Shown: piece after piece, positions 16,389 to 25,685 of the stretch
Layout: the number at the start of each line of letters is the position of its first letter
Numbering within the stretch: the stretch's first letter is position 1
From: DASXRU01 sp034665305
Lineage (GTDB): Bacteria; Acidobacteriota; Blastocatellia; Pyrinomonadales; Pyrinomonadaceae
Direction: 5' to 3'
Assembly: GCA_034665305.1 (NCBI GenBank)
Contig: JAXDFZ010000014.1
Coordinates: 124,001-188,000, forward strand
Length of the DNA: 64,000 nt
Notes under the pieces: generated by a model
The model's database searches: none
Seen by the model: the letters and a program-made list of their open reading frames with translations, nothing else
What the model was told of the DNA's origin: nothing
Program-made: the position numbers and the translations under genes

Positions 16389-17951
16389 CTATGTCCAGTA
16401 GGTGCGATCGAGCGAACGATAACCGACGGCCTCAGCGACGTGCGCGGCGGCGATGTTTTCCGAGCCTTCAAGATCCGCGATAGTGCGACTTACTTTCAAA
16501 ATGCGATCGTAGGCGCGCGCGGACAAGCCCAGGCGGGCCATGGCGCGTTCCAGCATCACCTCGCTCTCCGAATCGATCGCACAATAATCACGGATCAGTT
16601 TTGGCGTCATCGCGGCGTTCGCAAATATGCCGTGGCCGGCAAAACGCTTCTGCTGACTTTCGCGAGCACGGATAACGCGCTCACGGATGGCAGCCGACGA
16701 TTCGGATTCGGTCGCCGGCTGACCTACCAACTCTCTGAACTTCACGGCAGGTACATCAACGTGGATGTCGATGCGATCTAGCAGTGGTCCCGAAATCCGT
16801 CCCACGTAACGTTGAATCTGCAGCGGGGAACAACGACATTCACGCGTCGGGTCATTCCAAAAACCACAGGGACAGGGATTCATTGCCGCCGCGAGCATGA
16901 ACGAGGCGGGAAAGGTCAGCGACATCGCGGCGCGGCTAATCGTCACTCGCTCATCTTCCAGAGGCTGGCGCAGAACTTCGAGAACGCTGCGATCGAATTC
17001 CGGCAGTTCATCGAGGAAAAGTACTCCCTGATGCGCCAGCGAAACTTCGCCGGGGCGTGGGACTGCGCCGCCTCCGATCAAACCGGCATCGCTGATGGTG
17101 TGATGCGGTGAACGAAAGGGCCTTTCGGTTACCAGACCCGCCCGGCCGGTCAATCCCGCGACCGAATGGATTTTCGTCAACTCCAGCGCGGCTTCGAATT
17201 CCAATGGCGGCAGGATCGTCGGCAGACGCTTGGCCAGCATTGTTTTGCCCGAACCGGGTGGACCGATCAGCAGGATATTGTGTGACCCGGCGCTCGCAAC
17301 TTCCAGAGCGCGCTTGGCCGCAAGCTGGCCCCGCACTTCGCCGAAATCAACCCGGTAGTGGTCCTTATGAATGAGTATCTCGGACGGGTTAACGCGCAAC
17401 GGCTTTGGCGGCGAAGCGGATCGCAGCGCGGCGATCAAATCTACTGCGCCTCGCAGATCGCTTACGGGATAAACGTCGACGCCGGAAACAACTGCAGCCT
17501 CTTTGGCATTCTCTTCAGGCAAGATCAGGTGCCTGATGGCCGAGTCGCGGGCACGTAAGGCGATAGGCAGAGCGCCTTTGATGGCGCGCACGCGGCCGTC
17601 CAGCGACAACTCGCCGACGGAAAGTGTGTCCGTGAGATTCTCAGTGTTCCCGAGATCGCCGTTGGCGCCGAGAATGCCGAGGGCGATTGGTAAGTCGAAA
17701 CTGGCGCCTTCCTTGCGCACGTCCGCCGGAGCAAGGTTGATGGTCGTCTTTTGAAAAGGGAAAAAGAAGGCGCAGTTCGTGATGGCTGCTCGAATGCGCT
17801 CGCGCGACTCTCGCACCGCCGCGTCGGGCAAACCAACGATGGTGACGGTGGAAGGCGATTCTTCATTGCGCACCGGGGTCAGATCGACCTCTACGTCGAC
17901 CAGATCGGCGTCGATGCCATACACGGCGGCTGATTGCGTGCGGAAAAGCAC
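16389..17951 (-). CDS. comM: ComM/YifB-type Mg-chelatase-like AAA+ ATPase
   Basis: 520 residues from a GTG at 17951. ComM is a hexameric helicase that drives branch migration during natural transformation. The order is family-typical: an N-terminal ribosomal-S5-like domain (SAAVYGIDADLVDVEVDLTP near the start, VGLPDAAVRESRERI), the AAA+ core with Walker A GPPGSGKTM, the Walker B region VLFLDELPEF, a zinc-like Cys pattern (PCPCGFWNDPTRECRC) and the C-terminal GLSARAYDRILKVSRTIADL block. The open frame extends to a TTG at 18023, but that codon lies in the T-run of the upstream terminator and family alignment begins at LFRTQSAAVYG. I therefore prefer the GTG. Confidence 0.9.
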   Translation of the reverse strand: MLFRTQSAAVYGIDADLVDVEVDLTPVRNEESPSTVTIVGLPDAAVRESRERIRAAITNCAFFFPFQKTTINLAPADVRKEGASFDLPIALGILGANGDLGNTENLTDTLSVGELSLDGRVRAIKGALPIALRARDSAIRHLILPEENAKEAAVVSGVDVYPVSDLRGAVDLIAALRSASPPKPLRVNPSEILIHKDHYRVDFGEVRGQLAAKRALEVASAGSHNILLIGPPGSGKTMLAKRLPTILPPLEFEAALELTKIHSVAGLTGRAGLVTERPFRSPHHTISDAGLIGGGAVPRPGEVSLAHQGVLFLDELPEFDRSVLEVLRQPLEDERVTISRAAMSLTFPASFMLAAAMNPCPCGFWNDPTRECRCSPLQIQRYVGRISGPLLDRIDIHVDVPAVKFRELVGQPATESESSAAIRERVIRARESQQKRFAGHGIFANAAMTPKLIRDYCAIDSESEVMLERAMARLGLSARAYDRILKVSRTIADLEGSENIAAAHVAEAVGYRSLDRTYWT

Positions 17952-18010
17952 GTGCGGGAAAACTCCCGAAAGAGGTGGTAAAACTGTGGCGGGAAAAACT
18001 CCGAAAGCGA

Positions 18011-18057
18011 TTGAAAGAAACAAAGCGCGCTTACGAATGAAAACTCGGAAGCGCGCT
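18011..18057 (-). terminator. Rho-independent terminator of the transglycosylase gene
   Basis: On the minus strand a perfect 9-bp stem AGCGCGCTT/AAGCGCGCT (18049-18057 with 18024-18032) is followed by TTGTTTCTTTC. It lies 39 bases after the stop of the gene at 18096-19826, and so separates it from comM. Confidence 0.75.
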
Positions 18058-18095
18058 CGTTAGTAAGCCTTCGCGCCTGGGAAGCGCGTCGCGCG

Positions 18096-19826
18096 TTATT
18101 TCTGGGAAGCGGGCAACCTGATCTCCTGGCCCGCTCTGAGTTCTACATTGACCGCGACGCCGTTGAGGCGCGCGAGATCGTCAGCCGAAACCTTTCGAGC
18201 CGCAGCGATCTTGGCAATCGTGTCACCCTTGCGTGCCCGAATCTTGGTCGGAGCGGCCGGTGCTGCCTCAGCGGTGCCGGTGGTTGTCTTGGCTCGTTTC
18301 CAGTTTGTCAGGCGAACATTACTGTTGGGCGCTACCAGTTTGGTAGTGCTCTTCAAGTCGACGCCGGTATTCATTGCCTGAAGCTGAGCGACACTGACGC
18401 CCGTTCGATTGGCGACCGATTGCAGGTCTTCGCCGGGAGCAATGGAAATCACGCGAGCGGATTCGCGACGATCACCCGGTACTCGCTTCAATACGGCCAC
18501 CAACTGCTTTGATTTGCCGGCTGGGACACGAAGGTTGTAAGCCTCCCCTCGCGGTGTAACGTCGCGCCGCAGTTCCGGATTCAAACTCTGCACGTAATCG
18601 ACACTGGTGTCGGTAGCATCGGCGATTAAACGCAAACTGGTGGCATTCGGCACCTGCACGATGTCATACGAAAGCGCCGGCTCGCGGCGAATTCCCGTGA
18701 AGCCGTACTTCTCAGGATTCTTGGCAATCAAGATCGTCGCCAGAATGTTGGGAACGTAATTGCGTGTCTCCTGGGCGATGAACGGATATATCTTCCAGAA
18801 GTTTGCGGTGCCGGCACGACCAATCGCGCGGTCTACGTTGGACTGGCCCGTATTATATGCCGCCATCGCGAGGGCCCAGTCGCCATTGAAGTGGTCCGCC
18901 AGCTGGCGCAAATACTTGGCCGATGCCGCGGTGGCCTTCTCAAAACTATTACGCTCGTCTACGTAAGCGGTCTGACGAAGTCCATAGCCACGACCGGTGC
19001 TGGGCACAAACTGCCACAAGCCTGAGGCGGCGGCCGACGAAAACGCTTTTGGACTCCAGGCGCTCTCGACCTGGCCCAACCAAATAATGTCTTCGGGTAC
19101 GCCTTCTCGTCTGAATGTCTCTCTCGCGAGTTTTTGATATCTCCCGGAACGGCGCAGACCAGCTTCCATCGTGGAGCGGCCGCGGCCCTGGTAGTAATTA
19201 ATGAACTGCTGGATCAGCGGGTTGGTCGTAAACGAAAAGTTTACCGAATTCTTCGCGAGCTCAAGCGCTTCGACGTCAGCGGGCGTCACGTTCTGCTCTT
19301 CCGGAGTCAGAATCAACTTGCTCAGTGGATCCAGCGGAGAAGGATCAAACCCCTGTTGCCGGAAACCGATTTGCAACGGCGGCGGGGGATCATTCTTCGC
19401 GATCTGTTGGTTTGGTTGCAGCTGAGGAGCAGTTGTGTTTTGCGCCAATACCGCCGCGTTAGATTGCGTTACCGGCACCACCGGTATTTCCACGCGGTAC
19501 ACGCGCTCGACCAGCTCAAGATAGAAAGTCTGCAAACGTTGGTTAGCGCGGACATCCAACCCGGATTCAAGAACCGTATCAACGGCCTTATCGAATTTCT
19601 GACGGGCTTGATCGCGCTCGTTGGCTTTCAGATGCAGTTCAGCTTCTTTGAAATAGACTTCGGCACGGTCAATGATCTGGTCGACGCGAGCGTCAGTCTT
19701 CTCAACTGCAGACGGCGTAGTCCGGGCAGACGAACCCCCTGGAATCTGAGCTTGAATTATGGCTGGGACAAAAAACGTCGCGGTAAGACCTGCGCGAACT
19801 ATCCAACGGGGGAAGCTACTTGTCAT
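18096..19826 (-). CDS. mltD: LysM lytic murein transglycosylase, MltD-like
   Basis: 576 residues from the ATG at 19826, chosen because AAGGAG stands 11 bases upstream and a signal peptide (RWIVRAGLTATFFVPAIIQAQ) follows; the frame remains open 26 codons further. The SLT domain (about 235-345) carries the catalytic Glu in GQVESAWSP (about 254) and the blocks ASGLWQFVPSTGRGYGL and AMAAYNTGQSNVDRAI. At least two LysM peptidoglycan-binding repeats follow (ISIAPGEDLQSVANRTGVS and RKGDTIAKIAAARKVSADD). The enzyme cleaves peptidoglycan glycan strands to 1,6-anhydro products in the periplasm. N-terminal half before the SLT domain is a tetratricopeptide-like helical part. Confidence 0.9.
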   Translation of the reverse strand: MTSSFPRWIVRAGLTATFFVPAIIQAQIPGGSSARTTPSAVEKTDARVDQIIDRAEVYFKEAELHLKANERDQARQKFDKAVDTVLESGLDVRANQRLQTFYLELVERVYRVEIPVVPVTQSNAAVLAQNTTAPQLQPNQQIAKNDPPPPLQIGFRQQGFDPSPLDPLSKLILTPEEQNVTPADVEALELAKNSVNFSFTTNPLIQQFINYYQGRGRSTMEAGLRRSGRYQKLARETFRREGVPEDIIWLGQVESAWSPKAFSSAAASGLWQFVPSTGRGYGLRQTAYVDERNSFEKATAASAKYLRQLADHFNGDWALAMAAYNTGQSNVDRAIGRAGTANFWKIYPFIAQETRNYVPNILATILIAKNPEKYGFTGIRREPALSYDIVQVPNATSLRLIADATDTSVDYVQSLNPELRRDVTPRGEAYNLRVPAGKSKQLVAVLKRVPGDRRESARVISIAPGEDLQSVANRTGVSVAQLQAMNTGVDLKSTTKLVAPNSNVRLTNWKRAKTTTGTAEAAPAAPTKIRARKGDTIAKIAAARKVSADDLARLNGVAVNVELRAGQEIRLPASQK

Positions 19827-20134
19827 CAATCGTTGTTCTCCTTCACTAAGGCTCGGGCGAATCCACGACTGCGGCCTCTTCCGAAAGAGTCGCGCCTGCG
19901 GCATCCACTAATCATTAACATGCGAGGTCGTTAGAAAGTTCCCCTTTTTTGAGCCGGCTGGGTGGCAGGCTCTCCATTGTTGAACCAACTGACTGCCGGA
20001 GGTTATCACACGATTTTGGGGGGTGTCAAACAACCTCTAGCTCAAAATATAAGGGGAATTTGGGAGTTTTCCCATTGATTTCTTTACCCACGCTTACATC
20101 AGATGCCCCGGCTCTGGCAGGGGTTGCGCCCCGC
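19827..20134. other. intergenic region between lon and mltD
   Basis: About 308 bases between two minus-strand genes. It should contain the mltD promoter and the end of the lon transcript. I see no gene, no clear terminator hairpin and no dispersed repeat. Confidence 0.4.
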
Positions 20135-22612
20135 TTAAACACTTCTGCCTGTTGCTGCCTGAGGCATACGCGGCGGCCGAACCCCAGACGATACGGGGGT
20201 AGCGTTTTTCTCTTTCAGCGCTTCGCGGAAGACCTGGCGCATGTGGTCAACAAAAACGAACCGGATGTCCTTAAACAGGTCTTTTGGCACTTCATCGAGG
20301 TCCCGGCGGTTCTGAGTAGGCAGAATAATGGTGCTGACGCGGGCGCGTCTGGCGGCGAGGACTTTCTCTTTGACGCCACCGACTGGCAGCACATTTCCCC
20401 GCAAAGTGATTTCGCCGGTCATGGCAACGTCCTTGCGTACGGCGCGCTGGGACAGAACCGAAACCATCGCAATAGCCAGTGTAATGCCTGCCGAAGGGCC
20501 GTCCTTGGGTATCGCGCCTTCCGGGATATGTATGTGGATATCGTAGTTGGCAAAGTCCTCTTCATTGATCTCGAGTTCTTTTGCACGAGATTTTGCATAA
20601 GAAAAAGCAGCTTGCGCCGATTCACGCATTACTTCGCCCAGCTGGCCGGTCAAAACCAGGTTGCCCTTTCCTTTTACGCGCAAAGCCTCGATAAAGAGGA
20701 TATCGCCGCCAACCGCAGTCCATGCCAGACCGGTGGCAACTCCAATCTGATCTTTTTTCAGAACTTCTTCGGGAATTACTTTGGGCGCGCCCAAAAACTC
20801 GTGCAGGTTCTTTAGTGAAATCCGCACGGTACGCTTGTTTCCTTCGGCGATGCGCCGCGCCACCTTGCGGCAGATGGCGCCGATCTCGCGTTCCAGTTGC
20901 CGCAAACCGGCCTCATGTGTGTATTGCTGAATGATCGCGTTTAGCGCCGTGGCTGAGAGGTTCAGCTCGCGCGCTGTGATGCCGTTCTCTTCAGTCTGCT
21001 TTGGCAGCAAGTGACGCTTGGCGATCTCGCGTTTTTCTTCTTCCGTGTAGCCCGCCAGGCGGATCACTTCCATCCGGTCTCGCAATGCAGGCTGGATCGT
21101 ATCCAGTATGTTTGCCGTCGTCATGAAGATCACATTCGAAAGATCGAACGTCACGCCGAGGTAATTGTCGCGGAAACTATTGTTCTGTTCCGGATCGAGG
21201 ACTTCCAACAAGGCAGACGAGGGATCGCCACGGAAATCTGCGCCCACCTTATCGATCTCGTCAAACATGATCAGCGGATTGTTTGTTCCCGCCTGCTGCA
21301 CAGCCTGGATAACGCGCCCGGGCATCGCGCCCACGTAGGTGCGCCGGTGGCCGCGAATCTCTGCTTCGTCATGCACACCACCCAGGGAAAGGCGGACAAA
21401 TTTTCGTCCCAGCGCGCGCGCGATCGAGCGGCCCAGCGAGGTTTTCCCAACGCCCGGAGGACCCACCAAACAAAGAATAGGACCCTTTGGCTTTTCCTTC
21501 AGCTTGCGCACCGCCAGTGCTTCGAGGATGCGGTCTTTTACTTTTTCGAGGCCGTAGTGATCTTCATTCAGAATCTTTTCAGCCTTGTGCAGGTCGAGGT
21601 TGTCCTTCGAAGCCTTGGACCATGGCAGTTCCGTCATGATCTCCATCCAGTTGCGGAGGGTAGCCGTTTCCGCCGCGTCCGGATGCATTCTCTCCAGCTT
21701 CTTTAATTGCCGCAGCGCTTCTTCATCTGCCGCCTTAGGCATCTTCGCGGCTTCAATCTTTTCGCGGAACACCGCGATCTCTTCCGCCAGCTCGTTAACT
21801 TCGCCGAGTTCGGTTTGGATCGCTTTCATCTGCTGGCGAAGGTAAAACTCGCGCTGCGAACGATCGATGTCGGCACGGGCCTGCGTATTGATCTCCTGCT
21901 GGACGGTCAACACCTCGATCTCTTTGTTCAGCAAATCATTCACGCGACGCAGCCGCGCGGTCGTGTCGGCTATGTCCAGAACTGACTGGGCGTCTTCAAC
22001 TTTCAGCTCCAGGTTGGAGGCGGAAAGGTCCGCCAGACGGCCGGCATCGTCCAGGTTCGCGATGATGGCCATCACTTCGGGCGAAATGTTCTTGCCCAGG
22101 CTCGCGGCCTTTTCCATTGAGCCGCGCACGTTGCGAATCAACGCTTCGACTTCAAGCGAACGCTCGGAGGCCAGCGTCTCTTTCACGACCTGAAGATGCG
22201 CGCGCAGATACTCGCCGCTCGCTTCGACAGACTCAATGCGGGCGCGCGCCAGACCCTGGACCAGCACCCGTATGCGGCCATCCGGCAGCTTCAGCATGCG
22301 CATGATGACTGCGACTGTTCCAATCTTGTAGAGGTCGTCGCTGGCAGGCTCTTCCTTGTCGAGATCCTTTTGCGACACTAGCAGGATCATGCGATTTTCG
22401 CCGAGGGCCTCATCAACCGCGCGAATCGAACGTTCGCGGGAAACGAAGAGCGGCACAATCATGAACGGATAGATGACGATATCGCGCAGCGGCAGCACCG
22501 GCAGATACTCGGGAATCTGCAACTGCTGCTCGATGGCTTCCGTGTTTTCGATTTCCTCGGCGGTTTCTATTTCGCCGGCGATAGCGATGTTTCCTGTTTG
22601 CGAGTCGTCCAA
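20135..22612 (-). CDS. lon: ATP-dependent protease Lon
   Basis: 825 residues with the full Lon order: N-terminal LAN substrate domain (about 30-230, LPVLPLRDIVIYPFM), coiled-coil linker, AAA+ module with Walker A GPPGVGKTS (about 380) and Walker B MFDEIDKVG, then the Ser-Lys protease domain with PKDGPSAGIT (Ser at about 707) and GGVKEKVLAARR (Lys at about 750). It degrades damaged and regulatory proteins in the cytoplasm. The start is a TTG at 22612, with AGGGG a few bases upstream, only 11 bases after the hsp20 stop, so the two chaperone/protease genes are co-transcribed. Confidence 0.97.
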   Translation of the reverse strand: MDDSQTGNIAIAGEIETAEEIENTEAIEQQLQIPEYLPVLPLRDIVIYPFMIVPLFVSRERSIRAVDEALGENRMILLVSQKDLDKEEPASDDLYKIGTVAVIMRMLKLPDGRIRVLVQGLARARIESVEASGEYLRAHLQVVKETLASERSLEVEALIRNVRGSMEKAASLGKNISPEVMAIIANLDDAGRLADLSASNLELKVEDAQSVLDIADTTARLRRVNDLLNKEIEVLTVQQEINTQARADIDRSQREFYLRQQMKAIQTELGEVNELAEEIAVFREKIEAAKMPKAADEEALRQLKKLERMHPDAAETATLRNWMEIMTELPWSKASKDNLDLHKAEKILNEDHYGLEKVKDRILEALAVRKLKEKPKGPILCLVGPPGVGKTSLGRSIARALGRKFVRLSLGGVHDEAEIRGHRRTYVGAMPGRVIQAVQQAGTNNPLIMFDEIDKVGADFRGDPSSALLEVLDPEQNNSFRDNYLGVTFDLSNVIFMTTANILDTIQPALRDRMEVIRLAGYTEEEKREIAKRHLLPKQTEENGITARELNLSATALNAIIQQYTHEAGLRQLEREIGAICRKVARRIAEGNKRTVRISLKNLHEFLGAPKVIPEEVLKKDQIGVATGLAWTAVGGDILFIEALRVKGKGNLVLTGQLGEVMRESAQAAFSYAKSRAKELEINEEDFANYDIHIHIPEGAIPKDGPSAGITLAIAMVSVLSQRAVRKDVAMTGEITLRGNVLPVGGVKEKVLAARRARVSTIILPTQNRRDLDEVPKDLFKDIRFVFVDHMRQVFREALKEKNATPVSSGVRPPRMPQAATGRSV

Positions 22613-22623
22613 AATTCTAACCC

Positions 22624-23088
22624 CTAGTTGATTTCTTTGATGGGAACGCGAAACTCGGTTCCTCTCCGATCCTTAGTCTTCGGCAAGCGGACCAGCAAAA
22701 CTCCGTTGGCTAACTCCGCCCGCGCTTCTTTGATGCTGATAGTCCAGCGCAAGTGTACGACGCGACTAAAGTTCCCGAAGCTGCGCTCCGAGCATAGGTG
22801 CGAAACAACTCGCTGGCGGGACACGCGCTTCTTTTTTGTGCCCCAGATGCGCAGCTTGGTGCTGGTCAGTCCGACTTTGATCTGTTCGGCGCTGATTCCC
22901 GGCAGCTCCACTCTTACCGTTACCGCGACTTCCGTTTCACAAACATCGACCGGAGGTGACCAGGCGCCGGTCGCCAGTGGTCCTTCTGCTTCGGCAGCTT
23001 CCTGCAGAGTAGCAAATAGCCGGCCGATCCGATCGCGCAGGCGTTTTATTTCGAGAGCTTCGAGCCCTCTCGCTACAACTGCTTTCAT
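22624..23088 (-). CDS. Hsp20/alpha-crystallin small heat-shock protein
   Basis: 154 residues with a short helical N-terminus and an alpha-crystallin domain at about 45-145. Recognisable blocks are WSPPVDVCETEVAVTVRVEL, PGISAEQIKV, and the closing ANGVLLVRLPK, followed by an I-x-I-like tail (VPIKEIN). It is an ATP-independent holdase. The final exon-like C-terminal tail is short. It lies between nrdR and lon on the same strand, so unfolded clients and their protease are probably expressed together. GGAG stands a few bases before the ATG. Confidence 0.9.
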   Translation of the reverse strand: MKAVVARGLEALEIKRLRDRIGRLFATLQEAAEAEGPLATGAWSPPVDVCETEVAVTVRVELPGISAEQIKVGLTSTKLRIWGTKKKRVSRQRVVSHLCSERSFGNFSRVVHLRWTISIKEARAELANGVLLVRLPKTKDRRGTEFRVPIKEIN

Positions 23089-23135
23089 CGATCTCCACGG
23101 TAACGGTGCGGTCCAGGTGTCCCCACTCGCTCTTC

Positions 23136-23615
23136 TTAAACCTTTTTCGGAACGCCGGCCGAACGCGAACGCACCAGGTGTTTCAGTTCATGCATGAACT
23201 CTGAAACGTCTTCAAACTCCAGATAAACTGAAGCAAAACGAACGTACGCCACTTTATCCAACTCTTTCAAACGGCGCATTATCATCTCGCCAATCTTGCT
23301 GGTCGGGCGTTCGCGCTCTGGCGATTCCTGAACATATTTTTCGATCGTGTTCACGATGGCGTCCAGCTTGGCTGAAGGTACGGGACGCTTTTCACAAGCC
23401 CGTAGTAATCCGGCCATGACCTTGGTGCGATCGAAGGACTCCCGGCGACCGTCCTTCTTAATGACCATGTGCGGTATTTCGTCGATGCGCTCATACGACG
23501 TGAAGCGACGCTCACACTTCAGGCACTCGCGCCGGCGTCGGATCGCATCACCTTCGCGCGACTCGCGCGAGTCGACCACTTTATCTTCAATGAATCCACA
23601 GAAGGGACATTTCAT
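23136..23615 (-). CDS. nrdR: transcriptional repressor NrdR
   Basis: 159 residues. N-terminal zinc ribbon with CPFC (3-6) and CLKC (31-34), the invariant VVDSRESREGDAIRRRREC block, then an ATP-cone domain (about 49-139, VIKKDGRRESFDRTKV). NrdR senses dATP/ATP and represses ribonucleotide reductase operons. No nrd gene is in the window, so it acts in trans. It lies in a minus-strand run with an LPG-synthase-type membrane protein upstream and hsp20 and lon downstream, with gaps of about 37 and 47 bases. Confidence 0.97.
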   Translation of the reverse strand: MKCPFCGFIEDKVVDSRESREGDAIRRRRECLKCERRFTSYERIDEIPHMVIKKDGRRESFDRTKVMAGLLRACEKRPVPSAKLDAIVNTIEKYVQESPERERPTSKIGEMIMRRLKELDKVAYVRFASVYLEFEDVSEFMHELKHLVRSRSAGVPKKV

Positions 23616-23652
23616 ATCAGCCTCATCAGTTTAGGGGAACAGATTACGGTGC

Positions 23653-24753
23653 TCATTTTCCAGAAACAGCGCTTTCCAGTTGCTCCGCGCCCAGCGGCGC
23701 GAGCGGCCGGATCGTTTCATCTTCGACTGCGTGCTCGACGGATTTAGGAGAAGTCAAAGCTCGCAGGCGAGCAATGTTGATATCGCCACGCAGAAAATAA
23801 TAAAGACCAAAGATAACGGCCGGGCCAAAGTCCACCAAGTGCAAAATAATCGTTACGCCCGCAGCCTGGTCGCGTCCGATTCCCAGAAACAGCAAACCCG
23901 CCGCGGTGGCTGCATGAAAGGCGCCGGCCGCACCACCCGGTGTCGGAACTACCGAACCAACCATTGACCAACCCAAAACGAATAGCACCTGGCTAAGCCC
24001 AAAGTTCATGCCAAACGCCCGAAAAACCAGAAGGTTGGCAAATGCGATTGAAAACCACAGCAGCAAGCTCCAGCCCGCCGTCACCGCGAGTTCGCGCCGT
24101 TTTGATAGGACGCTCAAAGCGATCGCCAGTTGCTCCAGCAAAGAAACAACGGCGCGCTTCGCTCGCACCGGGACCAGCGGAACGCGCGAAAGCGTCGTAT
24201 CAAACCAGGAAACAACTGCTGCCGATCTTCGTTTGAACCAAGCCAAAAGTACGAGCCCCAGAATCGCAGCTACAACCAGTCCAGCTCCCGCGGCGCGCAC
24301 ATTCGAAAGTTCCGACAGACTGTTGGGTGGAACTCGAAACCATAAAAGGTTCAGCGAGAACAACAACAACACGGTGATCGAATCGTAGATTCGCTCAACC
24401 ATGATGGTGACGAAGGAGGCACTGGGACGCACGCGCTGGTCACGCATCGGCAGCACGACCGGTCGCACCACCTCGCCCATTCGGCCAAATAAGAAAACGG
24501 CAGTAAAACCTACGGTGGTCGCGACAAACAGCTCGCGCACCGCGGCTGGTGTCAGCGGCGCCAACAATGCGCGCCAGCGCAGCGCCCGGATCAAATACGC
24601 GCCGCAAACAATCGCCGTCGCGGCCGCAATCAAACGCCAGTCCGATTGTCGCACCGTGATTCTGACTTGCGCCCAATCCAGACGGCGTCCGAACCACCAG
24701 AAAATCAGTGCGGCCAGCAGGAGTAGGAATCCGAACTCCAGGTATCTACGCAA
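23653..24753 (-). CDS. UPF0104/lysylphosphatidylglycerol-synthase-like flippase membrane protein
   Basis: 366 residues with about eight to nine hydrophobic segments. It belongs to the family that includes the membrane part of MprF and the archaeal AglD. Diagnostic pieces are ALRWRALLAPLTP, FGRMGEVVRPVVLPM and VPTPGGAAGAFHAATAAGL. Members are thought to move or modify lipids in the inner membrane; the substrate is unknown here. There is no soluble aminoacyl-transfer domain, so it is not a full MprF. Probably first gene of the run that continues with nrdR, hsp20 and lon. Confidence 0.85.
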   Translation of the reverse strand: MRRYLEFGFLLLLAALIFWWFGRRLDWAQVRITVRQSDWRLIAAATAIVCGAYLIRALRWRALLAPLTPAAVRELFVATTVGFTAVFLFGRMGEVVRPVVLPMRDQRVRPSASFVTIMVERIYDSITVLLLFSLNLLWFRVPPNSLSELSNVRAAGAGLVVAAILGLVLLAWFKRRSAAVVSWFDTTLSRVPLVPVRAKRAVVSLLEQLAIALSVLSKRRELAVTAGWSLLLWFSIAFANLLVFRAFGMNFGLSQVLFVLGWSMVGSVVPTPGGAAGAFHAATAAGLLFLGIGRDQAAGVTIILHLVDFGPAVIFGLYYFLRGDINIARLRALTSPKSVEHAVEDETIRPLAPLGAEQLESAVSGK

Positions 24754-25033
24754 AGTATTCTAAGTACTTAAGAGGACAGTGTGCCTGGCACAAAATCGAC
24801 GACAAACTTGACAGTCGTCGCACCGTAACCACAAGATATTGGGTGGCACGGCAAGGCTACAATAGGAACCTACGAAGGTGCAAGCGGGGGCCGGACAGCA
24901 TCCATCCGACTGTTTCGAGGCGAACCGTGGGGGATCGGGGGACAGGGCATAAATCCAAGGAACTTTGGATCTTGCGAAGACGTAACTTGCTTCGGGATAG
25001 AAGTTTTGACCGGCGAGACGGTCGAAGGAACGA

Positions 25034-25654
25034 ATGAGGATACTAACGGTGGGGGCTGCGAAAAGCTTGGCGGTCAGCGCTGGAGGCGATTTGGTCAGGA
25101 GATGTCGCGCAGGTGATAGCGCGGCCTGGGAGGAAATTGTCCAGAGCTTCTCCCGCCGGATCTACAACCTCGCTTACCGTTTCACTTCGCGAGCAGACAC
25201 CGCCGAAGACCTCACTCAGGAAGTTTTTATCAGGGTCTATCGCTCCCTTGAGCAATACGATGCCCGGCAAGGCGACTTGCAGAACTGGCTCATGCGCCTG
25301 GCGCGCAATCTGATTATTGACGACTATCGCCGTCGCCAAAGGGCTCCGCAAAACGCCCAGGCAGATGATCTCGAGGATCACACATATCACCTGAAGGCGA
25401 ACAGCGGATCGGTACAGACGGAGATGGAACGACGCGAGCTTGGCGTTCAGGTCCAGGCCGGCATTGATAAACTTTCCCCGGATTTGCGGACCTGCGTGAT
25501 TCTTCGGGACATTGAGGAACTCAGCTATCAGGAAATCGTTGATCTCTTAAAGATACCCGAAGGGACCGTGAAGTCGCGGATTAACCGGGGGCGGATTGAG
25601 TTGGCGAAGATTTTGCGCCGCATGCGCGTCGTGCAAATGAACGCGGCGACATAA
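25034..25654 (+). CDS. ECF RNA polymerase sigma factor
   Basis: 206 residues. Region 2 (about 35-105) contains NLAYRFTSRADTAEDLTQEV and MRLARNLIIDDYRRRQ; region 4 (about 140-195) contains LSPDLRTCVILRDIEELSYQ and the helix-turn-helix IVDLLKIPEGTVKSRINRGR. AAGGA precedes the ATG. Immediately downstream (31 bases) lies a membrane protein with two zinc-finger anti-sigma domains, its probable regulator. The 280 bases upstream, between this gene and the divergent flippase-like gene, should hold both promoters; I see no other gene there. Confidence 0.93.
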   Translation: MRILTVGAAKSLAVSAGGDLVRRCRAGDSAAWEEIVQSFSRRIYNLAYRFTSRADTAEDLTQEVFIRVYRSLEQYDARQGDLQNWLMRLARNLIIDDYRRRQRAPQNAQADDLEDHTYHLKANSGSVQTEMERRELGVQVQAGIDKLSPDLRTCVILRDIEELSYQEIVDLLKIPEGTVKSRINRGRIELAKILRRMRVVQMNAAT

Positions 25655-25685
25655 AGAAGTGGAAGAGAAGGAATAAACATACCAA

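Noticed and set aside
19134..20815. Two long plus-strand open frames (266 and 288 codons)
   Set aside because: Both are antisense to the transglycosylase and lon; composition is that of shadow frames in GC-rich DNA.
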